From the NCBI GenBank assembly GCA_018666555.1, contig JABIZD010000079.1, positions 1 through 64,000 of the forward strand: a stretch of 64,000 nucleotides of DNA, in the 5' to 3' direction. Made by a program: the position numbers and the translations under genes. Below, piece by piece: positions 44,264-52,563 of this stretch. Every line of letters begins with the position of its first letter. The first letter of the stretch is position 1. A model generated the notes under the pieces. The model saw nothing but the letters and a program-made list of their open reading frames with translations. It had not been told where the DNA came from and did not search any database. The stretch comes from Gammaproteobacteria bacterium. Its GTDB lineage: Bacteria; Pseudomonadota; Gammaproteobacteria; Pseudomonadales; Azotimanducaceae.

Positions 44264-44839
44264 GTGAGTCCACAGATCTTACGGCTAAATAATGCCGGGT
44301 TGCCAGTTGACTGGCTGAGCTGGCAGGATGCTGTCTGTCTGCATGCGCGAGATATGGTTAGCTGGAGCTATGGAGAAACCGTCATGTTAGTCAGGGGTGG
44401 CTTATCTAGATTAACCAATACCCGGACGATTCTACCGTTAAATAGTGTCATTGCCTGTCGAGGCAAGGTCATGGCCAGCAATAGATCAGAGCCGCCTTTG
44501 TCCAATAGGGCGCTTTTTCGGCGAGACCAGCATACTTGTCTTTATTGTGGTAAACAGTTTCCTGGTTATTTACTGAGTCGGGATCATGTTCATCCCCTGT
44601 CCCGGGGTGGACGAGATAGTTGGATGAATGTAGTCACGGCTTGTAAGCGCTGTAATGCCCGCAAAGGAAATAGCATGCTAACCTCTGCCGGTATGCAACT
44701 GCTGGCATTGCCTTTTGTACCCAACCACGCTGAATATCTTGCGTTGACCCATAGCGCTAGAATCAGGGGTGATCAAATACTGTTTTTAAAGAATCAGTTT
44801 TCTGGTCATCGCCGTATGCGTGATTTTGAGTCAATATAG
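44264..44839 (+). CDS. HNH endonuclease
   Basis: 191 aa. Start is GTG with AAAGGAGAGG ending eight bases upstream. The N-terminal 85 residues (LPVDWLSWQDAVCLHARDM) match the RRXRR-less free-standing HNH family common in Gammaproteobacteria. The nuclease core has a zinc tetrad C92-x2-C95 (CLYC) and C127-x2-C130 (CKRC), with D107-H108 in SRDHVHP and Asn122. It is a host housekeeping-type HNH protein rather than a homing or phage enzyme: nothing mobile flanks it. Stop TAG. Confidence 0.9.
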   Translation: MSPQILRLNNAGLPVDWLSWQDAVCLHARDMVSWSYGETVMLVRGGLSRLTNTRTILPLNSVIACRGKVMASNRSEPPLSNRALFRRDQHTCLYCGKQFPGYLLSRDHVHPLSRGGRDSWMNVVTACKRCNARKGNSMLTSAGMQLLALPFVPNHAEYLALTHSARIRGDQILFLKNQFSGHRRMRDFESI

Positions 44840-44972
44840 CCAGGCCAAGGATAGTATTTAAGGTGTTGCAGGGTTTGCTTGATTCCTACTGGCTTGACTG
44901 GTCAGTGGGTGACCTGATTGAGAGAAATTACAAGCAACTGATAAGCACGAAATTCTAATGAGGAAGTTTATT

Positions 44973-45710
44973 ATGACGGATGTAACCTACGAGGTGAATG
45001 GTGGCACGGCGATTATCACCATCGATAGAGCAGAAAAATTAAATGCCTTGGATGAAAACGTTATCCAGGGTCTGAGAGGTGCTTTCACGCGCTTTGATCA
45101 GTCTGCTGAAAAGTGCGCTATTTTGGCTGCCAGCGGTGATCGGGCATTTTCCGTGGGCGCCGATATAAAGAACCCTCCAAAAGAAATGTGGCAAGGCGTA
45201 CCCGGCGTGGGTGTTTTGACAGACAAGCCTATTATTGCCTGTGTCCATGGATACTGCGTCGGCGGTGCCTATATATTAGTTCAGATGTGTGACCTCGTCG
45301 TTGCCGCGAGTAATACAATTTTTAAATACCCCGAGGCTCAGGTGGGTTTTACAGGAGGCCTGATTGCTGGCTGTGCGGCGCGAATACCTCATAAAATTGC
45401 CATGGAATTTATGTTACTAGGCCAGGATTTATCTGCTGAGCGAGCTTATGAAGTTGGCATGGTCAATAAAGTGGTCGATCCCGGTGAGCAGTTGGATGCC
45501 GCGCTTGAGTATGCCCGTATTCTGGAGGTCAGTGCTCCCCTGGTGGTACAGACAATCAAGGGATTCGTCGCCGAAACACTAGCGAAAGGTCCGTCAGAGG
45601 TGGCTGCTTTAGCCCGTAACAGGCTACTGCGGGTTAGTAATAGTGCTGATGGTGCAGAAGGCAGGCAGGCTTTTAAAGAAAAGAGACCACCACGATTTAC
45701 TGGAGAGTAA
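44973..45710 (+). CDS. Enoyl-CoA hydratase/isomerase family protein
   Basis: 245 aa from ATG 44973, which has GAGGAAG seven bases upstream; an ATG five codons earlier overlaps that site and is unlikely. Crotonase fold: RAEKLNALD, oxyanion-hole segment FSVGADIK, second oxyanion segment HGYCVGGAYILVQMCD, and IFKYPEAQVGFTGGL. It hydrates or isomerises enoyl-CoA; the chain type is not predictable. Convergent with a CoA transferase gene 79 bp away. Stop TAA. Confidence 0.92.
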   Translation: MTDVTYEVNGGTAIITIDRAEKLNALDENVIQGLRGAFTRFDQSAEKCAILAASGDRAFSVGADIKNPPKEMWQGVPGVGVLTDKPIIACVHGYCVGGAYILVQMCDLVVAASNTIFKYPEAQVGFTGGLIAGCAARIPHKIAMEFMLLGQDLSAERAYEVGMVNKVVDPGEQLDAALEYARILEVSAPLVVQTIKGFVAETLAKGPSEVAALARNRLLRVSNSADGAEGRQAFKEKRPPRFTGE

Positions 45711-45789
45711 GGGCCTAAATCATTTGCCAGGCGGACAGGCCGGGCGGCATCAGCATAGCTACCTAGCTCACGTTAATATCCAGGTTTCG

Positions 45790-46989
45790 TCATTCGAACT
45801 CGGGATAGGTGACGACGTTTTCAGCAGCTGCAGCTCGAATTTCCGCTTCACCATAGCCGAGTTCTGAAAGAATTTCGACGGTATGCTGGCCGTGCAATGG
45901 AGCGCCGCTCATGGTTTCGTGTTGTGAATGACTGAATCTGGCCGCAGGGCGTGCTTGTCTTATGTTACCTGCAACTGGGTGCTTGCTTTCAAACAGCAGT
46001 TGGTTGGCTTGCACTTGTGGATGATGAATCATTTGTGATCGAGTCAGCACAGGCGCACAAGGGACTCCGGCTTGTTCGAGAATCGGCAGCCATTCTTCTG
46101 CCCTTTTCTCGAGTAACTTCTCCTGCGTCATATTGAGTCTGAGGTCTGCATTGAGGTCTCTTTTTGCTGGAGTATTGAAGCGGGGATCGTCTTTCCATTG
46201 CGGTTCTCCAAGCGCATCACAGAGCGCCTGCCACTGTTTGTTCGCCATGGCCGATACGGATATATAGCTTGATTTCGTTTCGTATATTAAGTCAATGAAG
46301 GTGGCCGCTCTCTGGGTGCTGACCTCCTTGCCGACAAAAGTCTGGCCACCCATGTCAGATGACCATAGAAATGATACGACGGTGTCAAGCATAGACACTC
46401 GTACGTGCTGACCTTCACCAGTTCGTTCTCTGTGAAAAAGCGCGCTGGTAATAGCCTGAGCAGTAACAGTGCCGGTTAGTTTGTCCGGAAGAATCGTTCT
46501 TACCAGACGAGGTCGAAGGTCATCAGAACCTGCCTGAACCGTAGTAAGGCCGCTGACCGCCTGAATGATTGGATCATAGACTGGTTTGTGGGAAAGAGGG
46601 CCTTTTTCACCAAAGCCTGAGATGGAAACATAGATAATATCTTTCTTACCGGAACGGACTTCTGCTTCGCCGACGCCAAGTCGTTCAACTACGCCGGGTC
46701 TGAAATTCTGAATGAACACGTCGGCCGTTGCCGCCAGTTTTAGAAGCATGGCTTTACCAGTATTGCTTTTGAGATTTAGCGCTATTCCGCGTTTGTTGCG
46801 ATTATTGTTGAGGAAAATAGGGGTAAATTGATTTTCTCCGAAGCCTGCACCGCGGGCGTGGTCTGGAGCACTAACGGATTCTACCTTGATGACGTCTGCT
46901 CCCTGATCTGCGAGTAACATGGTTGCTGACGGCCCTGAAATGACCGTCGTTAGATCAACAATTCTGATGCCGGTTAAGGGTCCTGACAT
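45790..46989 (-). CDS. CaiB/BaiF family (family III) CoA transferase
   Basis: 399 aa. Seen: LTGIRIVDLTTVISGPSAT at the N-terminus, LADQGADVIKVES, FLNNNRNKRGIALNLK, IQNFRPGVVERLG, and the catalytic Asp at about 139 in PVYDPIIQAVSG. It moves CoA between carboxylates, activating acids such as steroid-derived or aromatic acids, carnitine or short diacids. Fits the catabolic neighbourhood of acyl-CoA dehydrogenases and crotonase. Stop TGA. Confidence 0.94.
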   Translation of the reverse strand: MSGPLTGIRIVDLTTVISGPSATMLLADQGADVIKVESVSAPDHARGAGFGENQFTPIFLNNNRNKRGIALNLKSNTGKAMLLKLAATADVFIQNFRPGVVERLGVGEAEVRSGKKDIIYVSISGFGEKGPLSHKPVYDPIIQAVSGLTTVQAGSDDLRPRLVRTILPDKLTGTVTAQAITSALFHRERTGEGQHVRVSMLDTVVSFLWSSDMGGQTFVGKEVSTQRAATFIDLIYETKSSYISVSAMANKQWQALCDALGEPQWKDDPRFNTPAKRDLNADLRLNMTQEKLLEKRAEEWLPILEQAGVPCAPVLTRSQMIHHPQVQANQLLFESKHPVAGNIRQARPAARFSHSQHETMSGAPLHGQHTVEILSELGYGEAEIRAAAAENVVTYPEFE

Positions 46990-47127
46990 GGCTTGCTCCT
47001 GATAGCAAAATATAGCAATGTACTTTAATTACAGCTTTCTTTCCATGGGCACCTAAGGCAGGGCCGTTGCTCATGGTCTATGGAATGTAATATGGTGCGA
47101 TAAGGAATGGAAAAGAGGAGTGATATG

Positions 47128-48225
47128 TTAAAAATACCCGCGACTGCCGAAGATTTCACCGTCGATTGGCTAAATAGCGCCCTGGTTGATTCGGGATGTC
47201 TGCAACAAAGCAAAGTGGTGAAGTGTTCTGCTCGTGTTTCCAATGAGCCGGGCCAGACTGCGGAGGTGGTTTTTCTCACTGTAGAGTTTGACTCGCAGGA
47301 TCCTGATTTGCCGCGACACTTAGTGGCAAAACTAACCTCTCAGAATTCTCAGGTTATTGAGGAAATCATCGCCAATTATGACCAGTATCGTCGCGAGACC
47401 AGCTTTTATCGAGACTTTCCTGATGCTGGTATCGCGGTGCCTGACTGTGTATATCAGGCTTATGACAAATCAAACCAGGAATTTATTATATTGATGCGGG
47501 ACCTTGCGCCGGCGGAGTCGCCTTCTTGGGCAGTCAGCGAAGAGCAGATTATTCTAGCACTTTCTAAATTACCGGCTTTCCATAGTAAATGGTGGAACCA
47601 GGCTATGCTCAGGGAGAAAGACTATCTGGTTCAGTATGATGATACTGAATTTTTCGGCCTTGCTTTTGCAGGTGCGCAGTTAATCAGTGAAAACCTTTCA
47701 AGCGTGTTCTCAGATTGTGAGGTGACCATGGAGTTAATGGCGAGGTCCAAAGAAAAACTCCCCAAGATGCTTAATTTTCTCGCGAGTAGGCCGTATACAC
47801 TCGTTCATGGCGACTTTCACTCAAAGCAGATGTTCTTTCCTACTGACAAGGGAGGCCAGTTCAGTGTCATTGATTGGCAGTTTCCTTTTGTCGCTCAGGG
47901 CGCATGGGATTTTGCCCGGTTACTGAACGTCTGTGGGTCCACACCATTTAGGCAAGCCCAGGAAAAATCATTGTTGGCAGATTATCTTGCAGGATTAATA
48001 GGCCACGGTATTGAAAATTATACGATGGACGACCTGGAGAAAGATTATCAAATAGGCCTGATTATCAGTCATATGATTAATACGATTGCTGTTGGTAGTA
48101 CAGACATCAGTATAGTCGCTAATGAATGTGCGGCTCTGGGCATGGACTGGCAGGACCTTTTATTTTATCGGACCCAGCGGTCGATTATTGATTGGCAGGT
48201 ATTGCAGCTACTCGATGATTTGTAA
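47128..48225 (+). CDS. Phosphotransferase, APH/EcKL-like (ecdysteroid kinase-like)
   Basis: 365 aa. Start ATG 47128 has AGAGGAG upstream; an upstream frame start at 47107 is less likely. Kinase-like fold: the catalytic loop LVHGDFHSKQM (Asp near residue 228) and metal-binding VIDWQFPF, followed by WDFARLL. The N-terminal lobe includes FLTVEFDSQDP and VAKLTSQN with a Lys in the ATP-anchor position. Family relatives phosphorylate hydroxyls of steroids, sugars or aminoglycosides; bacterial EcKL-like members occur in lipid-degradation clusters. No substrate assignment. Stop TAA. Confidence 0.88.
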   Translation, partial: LKIPATAEDFTVDWLNSALVDSGCLQQSKVVKCSARVSNEPGQTAEVVFLTVEFDSQDPDLPRHLVAKLTSQNSQVIEEIIANYDQYRRETSFYRDFPDAGIAVPDCVYQAYDKSNQEFIILMRDLAPAESPSWAVSEEQIILALSKLPAFHSKWWNQAMLREKDYLVQYDDTEFFGLAFAGAQLISENLSSVFSDCEVTMELMARSKEKLPKMLNFLASRPYTLVHGDFHSKQMFFPTDKGGQFSVIDWQFPFVAQGAWDFARLLNVCGSTPFRQAQEKSLLADYLAGLIGHGIENYTMDDLEKDYQIGLIISHMINTIAVGSTDISIVANECAALGMDWQDLLFYRTQRSIIDWQVLQLLDDL

Positions 48226-48818
48226 ACATGATTGAAGCTCGATCGGTGAGACTAGATCTTTCATTTTAGGTATGAAAGGCACGTTGCATCAGTGCGCGTG
48301 GTCGAAGGTGTTATTGATCTTACTAGGCCGTCTTAGCGGTTAATGTAATATGGCCGGCAGGTGGGTTTTTTTGACTATTGCTGGTTTTCCCTTGTTGTAC
48401 TACTGCAAATAGAATTAGAGGGGTGAAAAAATTAAGGTGTGTTTTAGATGGCCTGGCATCCGGATGAGAAGGCCTTTTACCTTGCCGGGTAAAGTATGGC
48501 GGCAATGCCATAGCATGGTTGTGAACGAAAAGGATCTTTACTTGACTAGGTCTTAGAGACTGTGCCTGAACTTATCACGGGACAGTGGCTTGCCTAGAAG
48601 GCATTGGAGAAGATCTCCTTGACCGATTCAGGAAAGCAGGTCTTGTTAAGTCAAACCAGGTTGGTATAGGAGAATTAACGCTGTTTTCAGTGGTTCCATG
48701 CGATTTGGAAATGTATTATCTGTCGGCAGAATATGGATCCCGGTTGATTATTTGGTTAATCCAAAATTGTAGCCATTAAAGGGTTTACGGAGTGGCTTTA
48801 AGGTGAGAGAAACCAAAC
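48226..48818. other. Intergenic region upstream of MATE-1
   Basis: About 590 bp without a supported gene. Frames of 62-64 codons on either strand have no ribosome binding site or recognisable product. The last 60 bp before the MATE-1 gene contain AAGGTGAGAG, its likely Shine-Dalgarno. No repeat found. Confidence 0.45.
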
Positions 48819-50180
48819 ATGTTTGACCGCGCCGTTGAGTTCAAAACGCTACTGAAACTGGCTCTGCCTATGATGGGTACGCAGTTTTTTATCATGGGTA
48901 TGGGTTTCATGGACACTGCGATGGCTGGACATTACTCTTCTCTTGATTTGGCTGGTGTGGCACTGGGTGGGATTGTGCTTTGGCCTTTATTTATGGCTGG
49001 ATCAGGCATACTGATGGCGGTCACACCCATGACGGCACAGCTCAGGGGAGAAGGAAAGCAGGCTGAGGTAGGGTCTCTGGCTCGACAGGGTTTGTGGCTT
49101 GGGTTGATAGCAGGAATTGTGCTTTGTTTGCTTTTGCGGGTAACCGGCCCTGTTTTTTCACTATTTTCTGTTGATGCAGATGCGATTACCATTGCCGAAG
49201 AGTACCTGAAGGCGGTCACTTGGGGACTACCGGCAGGCATGCTTTACGTTACCTTACGTTATACCAGCGAAGGCCTGGGTAAAACCCTGCCCCCTATGGT
49301 AATCGCTGGTACAGCGCTGGTTGTCAATGCGATATTGAATTACGTTTTCATTTATGGAAAGTTGGGTATGCCAGAGATGGGAGGAGCTGGATGTGGTTGG
49401 GCGACGGCCGCTACTATGTGGTTTGAATTTTTTGCTATTTTGATTCTGGCTCAGCAATCATGGTTTAAGAAGGCAAAGATATTTTCCAGGTTCAGCCCGC
49501 CGAGAAAGCCCGGAATGTCCAGTATTCTTTCCATTGGCGCGCCGATAGGTGCGATTATGTTTTTGGAAATGTCGTTTCACTCATTGATCAGTTTGATGAT
49601 TGGATCTCTTGGTATCGTCGCTTTGGCCGCCCACACGATTTCAGGGCATATTAGCTGGGCTGCCTTTGTAGTGCCCATGACTTTAGGCTCAGCGGCGAGT
49701 ATACGAGTTGGTTTCTATGTTGGTGCCCGTCAGTTTGAAAAGGCGAGGGCCGCCGCCTGGTTGGCGCTGCAGGTGGCTTTGGTCTATGCAGTCCTGGCGA
49801 GTGTGCTGGTCCTGCTAGCACGACATTGGCTGCCAGAGATTTATAGCAGTGACCCTGAAGTGATAGCCTTAGCTGCATCCGTGTTGGTTGTAGTGGCAAT
49901 ATTCCAGCTGTTCGACAGTGCCCAGGCTTCGTTGCTAGGGACCTTGAGAGGATATAAAGATACCAAGATCCCGCTGGTTATTTCTATCGTGGGTTATTGG
50001 TTTTTGGCTCTGCCATTTGCAGCTGCGATAGGATACGGGTACTTTGGTATCGGGGAGGGTGTTGTTGGTTTTTGGGTAGGATTACTGATTGGTTTAGTAC
50101 TAGTGGCAGTGTTAGCTGCGTTTCGATTACAACAGACCAGCCTTGACCATGCGCGTATCCGCCGCTTTGCAGAAATCTAG
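48819..50180 (+). CDS. MATE family efflux transporter (MATE-1)
   Basis: 453 aa, 12 helices in two homologous halves, NorM-like. Seen: LPMMGTQFFIMGMGFMDTAMAG (helix 1), YSSLDLAGVALG, and in the second half APIGAIMFLEMSFHSLISLMIG and DSAQASLLGTLRGYKDTKIP. It exports organic cations or other metabolites using H+ or Na+. It is clearly paralogous to MATE-2 at 51.2-52.5 kb, which faces it across a phytanoyl-CoA dioxygenase gene. Stop TAG. Confidence 0.95.
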   Translation: MFDRAVEFKTLLKLALPMMGTQFFIMGMGFMDTAMAGHYSSLDLAGVALGGIVLWPLFMAGSGILMAVTPMTAQLRGEGKQAEVGSLARQGLWLGLIAGIVLCLLLRVTGPVFSLFSVDADAITIAEEYLKAVTWGLPAGMLYVTLRYTSEGLGKTLPPMVIAGTALVVNAILNYVFIYGKLGMPEMGGAGCGWATAATMWFEFFAILILAQQSWFKKAKIFSRFSPPRKPGMSSILSIGAPIGAIMFLEMSFHSLISLMIGSLGIVALAAHTISGHISWAAFVVPMTLGSAASIRVGFYVGARQFEKARAAAWLALQVALVYAVLASVLVLLARHWLPEIYSSDPEVIALAASVLVVVAIFQLFDSAQASLLGTLRGYKDTKIPLVISIVGYWFLALPFAAAIGYGYFGIGEGVVGFWVGLLIGLVLVAVLAAFRLQQTSLDHARIRRFAEI

Positions 50181-50300
50181 TACCATCAGCCAACCCGCAA
50201 GATTTGAACCTAGCTGGCAAAGGCTTCAATGTCCGTTGGTAGGAGGCTTTCTTGAAATGACCTTGTCAGTAGTTTTGGTTAGACTCAATCAGCGATGAAA

Positions 50301-50307
50301 AAGGAGG
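50301..50307 (+). promoter_or_regulatory. Strong Shine-Dalgarno ahead of an ATA start candidate
   Basis: AAGGAGG is followed after seven bases by ATA GAA ATT in the PhyH-2 frame. The nearest ATG (50310) is only two bases from it, out of frame, and meets a stop after two codons. Confidence 0.65.
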
Positions 50308-50314
50308 TAATGAT

Positions 50315-51154
50315 ATAGAAATTACTCATGTTTCGAACCAGATAGACGCAGAGACGCTACTAGAGCGTTTTCAAGGAACTGGGGCTGTTATCGTCGATGA
50401 CTTAGTCTCTGGGCCTGCATTAACCGAATTAAAACACGCCATCGTTGCTCGAGCTGATGACCAAGAACCGGGTAGTGCTGATCCTGATCCGGGCTGGAAG
50501 GTATTTCACGGGCCTAACACGATCAGGTTTACCGGCATAGGGTTATTGACCCCGGTATTTTTTGATTTGCTCGAGAATCCACTGATGCGGATTCTTGCAG
50601 ATAACAGGTTAGATCCTGGATGTCCTGATTACTGGCTTAATACGGCCCAGGCGATGTTGATTGGTCCTGGCCAACCCGCCCAATTGCTGCACAGGGATTG
50701 CCAGAATTGGTCGTCATTAACAAAAATGACCTGGCCGAATATGCCCGAGGTGACCATCAGTATGATGCTTGCGCTTGATGAAGTCTGTGAAACTAATGGC
50801 GCAACAAGAGTGATTCCGGGTAGTCATCTTTGGTCGGATTATCGAACCAAAGGACAAGCTGTCGACACGATTCCAGCTGAAATGTCTGCCGGTAGTGCTC
50901 TTTTCTATAGTGGTAAGGTCATTCACGGAGGGGGTGCGAACCTGTCTGAGACTGATTGGAGGCTTGCACTGCATTTGAGCTTTGTGGTTGGCTGGCTAAC
51001 ACCAGAAGAAGCTGCCTGTTTTGTTTATCCAAGGCGATTAATTGCCGATCGGTCAGATAGGGTAAAACGATTACTTGGATATCGCTCTTATAATCCTTCG
51101 CCTTTAGCCGGAGGGCGGCTCTGGTTGAAGGATTTTGATGAATGGTCTGCCTGA
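50315..51154 (+). CDS. Phytanoyl-CoA dioxygenase family oxygenase (PhyH-2), apparent non-AUG start
   Basis: About 279 aa if started at ATA 50315. The family-like N-terminus (ERFQGTGAVIVDDLVSG) is read in frame from there, but between an in-frame TAG (50270) and a TTG at 50546 there is no ATG, GTG or TTG. Starting at that TTG would delete 77 conserved-looking residues. Iron ligands H126-x-D128 (LLHRDCQ) and H204 (VIHGGG) are present. A one-base deletion after ATG 50310 would also explain it. It lies between two facing MATE genes, so its product or substrate is probably exported. Stop TGA. Confidence 0.85.
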   Translation: MEITHVSNQIDAETLLERFQGTGAVIVDDLVSGPALTELKHAIVARADDQEPGSADPDPGWKVFHGPNTIRFTGIGLLTPVFFDLLENPLMRILADNRLDPGCPDYWLNTAQAMLIGPGQPAQLLHRDCQNWSSLTKMTWPNMPEVTISMMLALDEVCETNGATRVIPGSHLWSDYRTKGQAVDTIPAEMSAGSALFYSGKVIHGGGANLSETDWRLALHLSFVVGWLTPEEAACFVYPRRLIADRSDRVKRLLGYRSYNPSPLAGGRLWLKDFDEWSA

Positions 51155-51161
51155 CAAGACG

Positions 51162-52544
51162 CTATAAGCTGGACTCATCCGTTGAGCCAAAGCTGAGTCT
51201 TCGTATTGTTTTATCGTTGCCGCTGACATACCAAAGGCGCGCGGTTATGAGGACAGAAGCTGTCGCAACCGCGCAGAATAGTCCGATCCAAAAACCATAA
51301 ACGCCCATGGGTTCTCCGAACCAACCAAACCCCAAGGCACATTCCAGTGGCAACCCGACTATCCAGAAGCTGAACAATGCCAGCAGCATGGGTACGCGGG
51401 TATCTTTATACCCCCTGAGAGCTCCCGTTGCTGTTGATTGCGATGCATCGAAGATCAGGAAGAAGATGACAAACATCAATAATTGATTTGCCAGGGCGAG
51501 GACATCGCTGTCCAATGTATACATCGAGACGAGCTGTTGCCTTAGTAGGTAAATGAATCCTGCTCCGAACAAAGCGACCAACATCGTTGCTCCCATGGCA
51601 ATCAAAGCCGTTGAACGTGCGTTAAGCGCATCCCCTTCACCGACCCTGAAACCGATGCGGATGGTGGCGGCCATTCCCAGCGCCATTGGTGGCATGAAGA
51701 ACACGCCATTAATATTCATGGAAATATTGTGAGCGGCAACGACTTCAGGGCCAAATTGGCCGAGTAGTAAAGTAGTAAAGGAGAACACGCTCATTTCGGC
51801 AAAAATGGTTGCGCCAATCGGTAAGCCAATGATAAGGAGTGGCTTAATGCGTTGCCAGTCCGGTGGGGTAATTCGCCTTAGCCACTGGGTCTTGTCGAAA
51901 CGCCGACCGGTTACCACCAGTATGACCAGGAAGAGTTGGAACCACATAATGATTGCCTGGGCAATACCACAACCGACCCCGCCATATTCAGGCAGACCAA
52001 ACTCGCCGTGGATCAGCACATAGTTCAGCGGAATTTTCAGGGCTAGAGCCGATACTGAAATCAGCAATGCGGGCCGCGTAAAACCCATGCCATCAGCCAG
52101 GAAGCGCAACGCGAAAAAACACATTAGAGCAGGAAGTCCCATGGAACACATGCTGAGATAGGCGATAGAAATAGCGCTGGTAGAAGGATCTACATTGAGC
52201 CATTGGTAGACAGGTTCAATATTATTTAACATGAAGGCGCCTAAGATTCCGCCAACCAGGGCAAGCCATAGGCCTTGTCTAATTACTTCGCCTATTTCCG
52301 GGTAATTGCGCGCGCCGTTTAATTGTGAAACGGTCGGTGTCACAGCCTGGACCAGTCCCATGAAGAGCATGAGAACGGGCCAAAGAATACTGGTACCCAG
52401 AGCCACGCCAGCCAGATCAACGGATGAATAGTTACCGGCCATTATGGCATCTGTGACGCCCATACCCATCTGTGCCAGTTGGGCGCCCATCAGTGGAAAG
52501 GCCAGTCGAAAAAGCTGTCTGATTTCTACGTGAATAGGTTCCAT
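51162..52544 (-). CDS. MATE family efflux transporter (MATE-2)
   Basis: 460 aa from the ATG at 52544 (MEPIHVEIRQLF); the frame is open 25 codons upstream but overlaps the ARH-like gene. NorM-like: FPLMGAQLAQMGMGVTDAIMAG, YSSVDLAGVALG, GLPIGATIFAEMSVFSFTTLLLG, and DASQSTATGALRGYKDTRVP. These align segment for segment with MATE-1, so the two are paralogues. It is 20 bp downstream of the ADP-ribosylglycohydrolase-like gene on the same strand and ends 7 bp from the convergent PhyH-2. Stop TAG. Confidence 0.95.
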   Translation of the reverse strand: MEPIHVEIRQLFRLAFPLMGAQLAQMGMGVTDAIMAGNYSSVDLAGVALGTSILWPVLMLFMGLVQAVTPTVSQLNGARNYPEIGEVIRQGLWLALVGGILGAFMLNNIEPVYQWLNVDPSTSAISIAYLSMCSMGLPALMCFFALRFLADGMGFTRPALLISVSALALKIPLNYVLIHGEFGLPEYGGVGCGIAQAIIMWFQLFLVILVVTGRRFDKTQWLRRITPPDWQRIKPLLIIGLPIGATIFAEMSVFSFTTLLLGQFGPEVVAAHNISMNINGVFFMPPMALGMAATIRIGFRVGEGDALNARSTALIAMGATMLVALFGAGFIYLLRQQLVSMYTLDSDVLALANQLLMFVIFFLIFDASQSTATGALRGYKDTRVPMLLALFSFWIVGLPLECALGFGWFGEPMGVYGFWIGLFCAVATASVLITARLWYVSGNDKTIRRLSFGSTDESSL

Positions 52545-52563
52545 GGTGGTCCGGGCTCGGCTA

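Noticed and set aside
44264-44839. HNH gene as homing endonuclease or restriction enzyme
   Set aside because: No intron, intein, methyltransferase or mobile flank; it matches stand-alone chromosomal HNH proteins.
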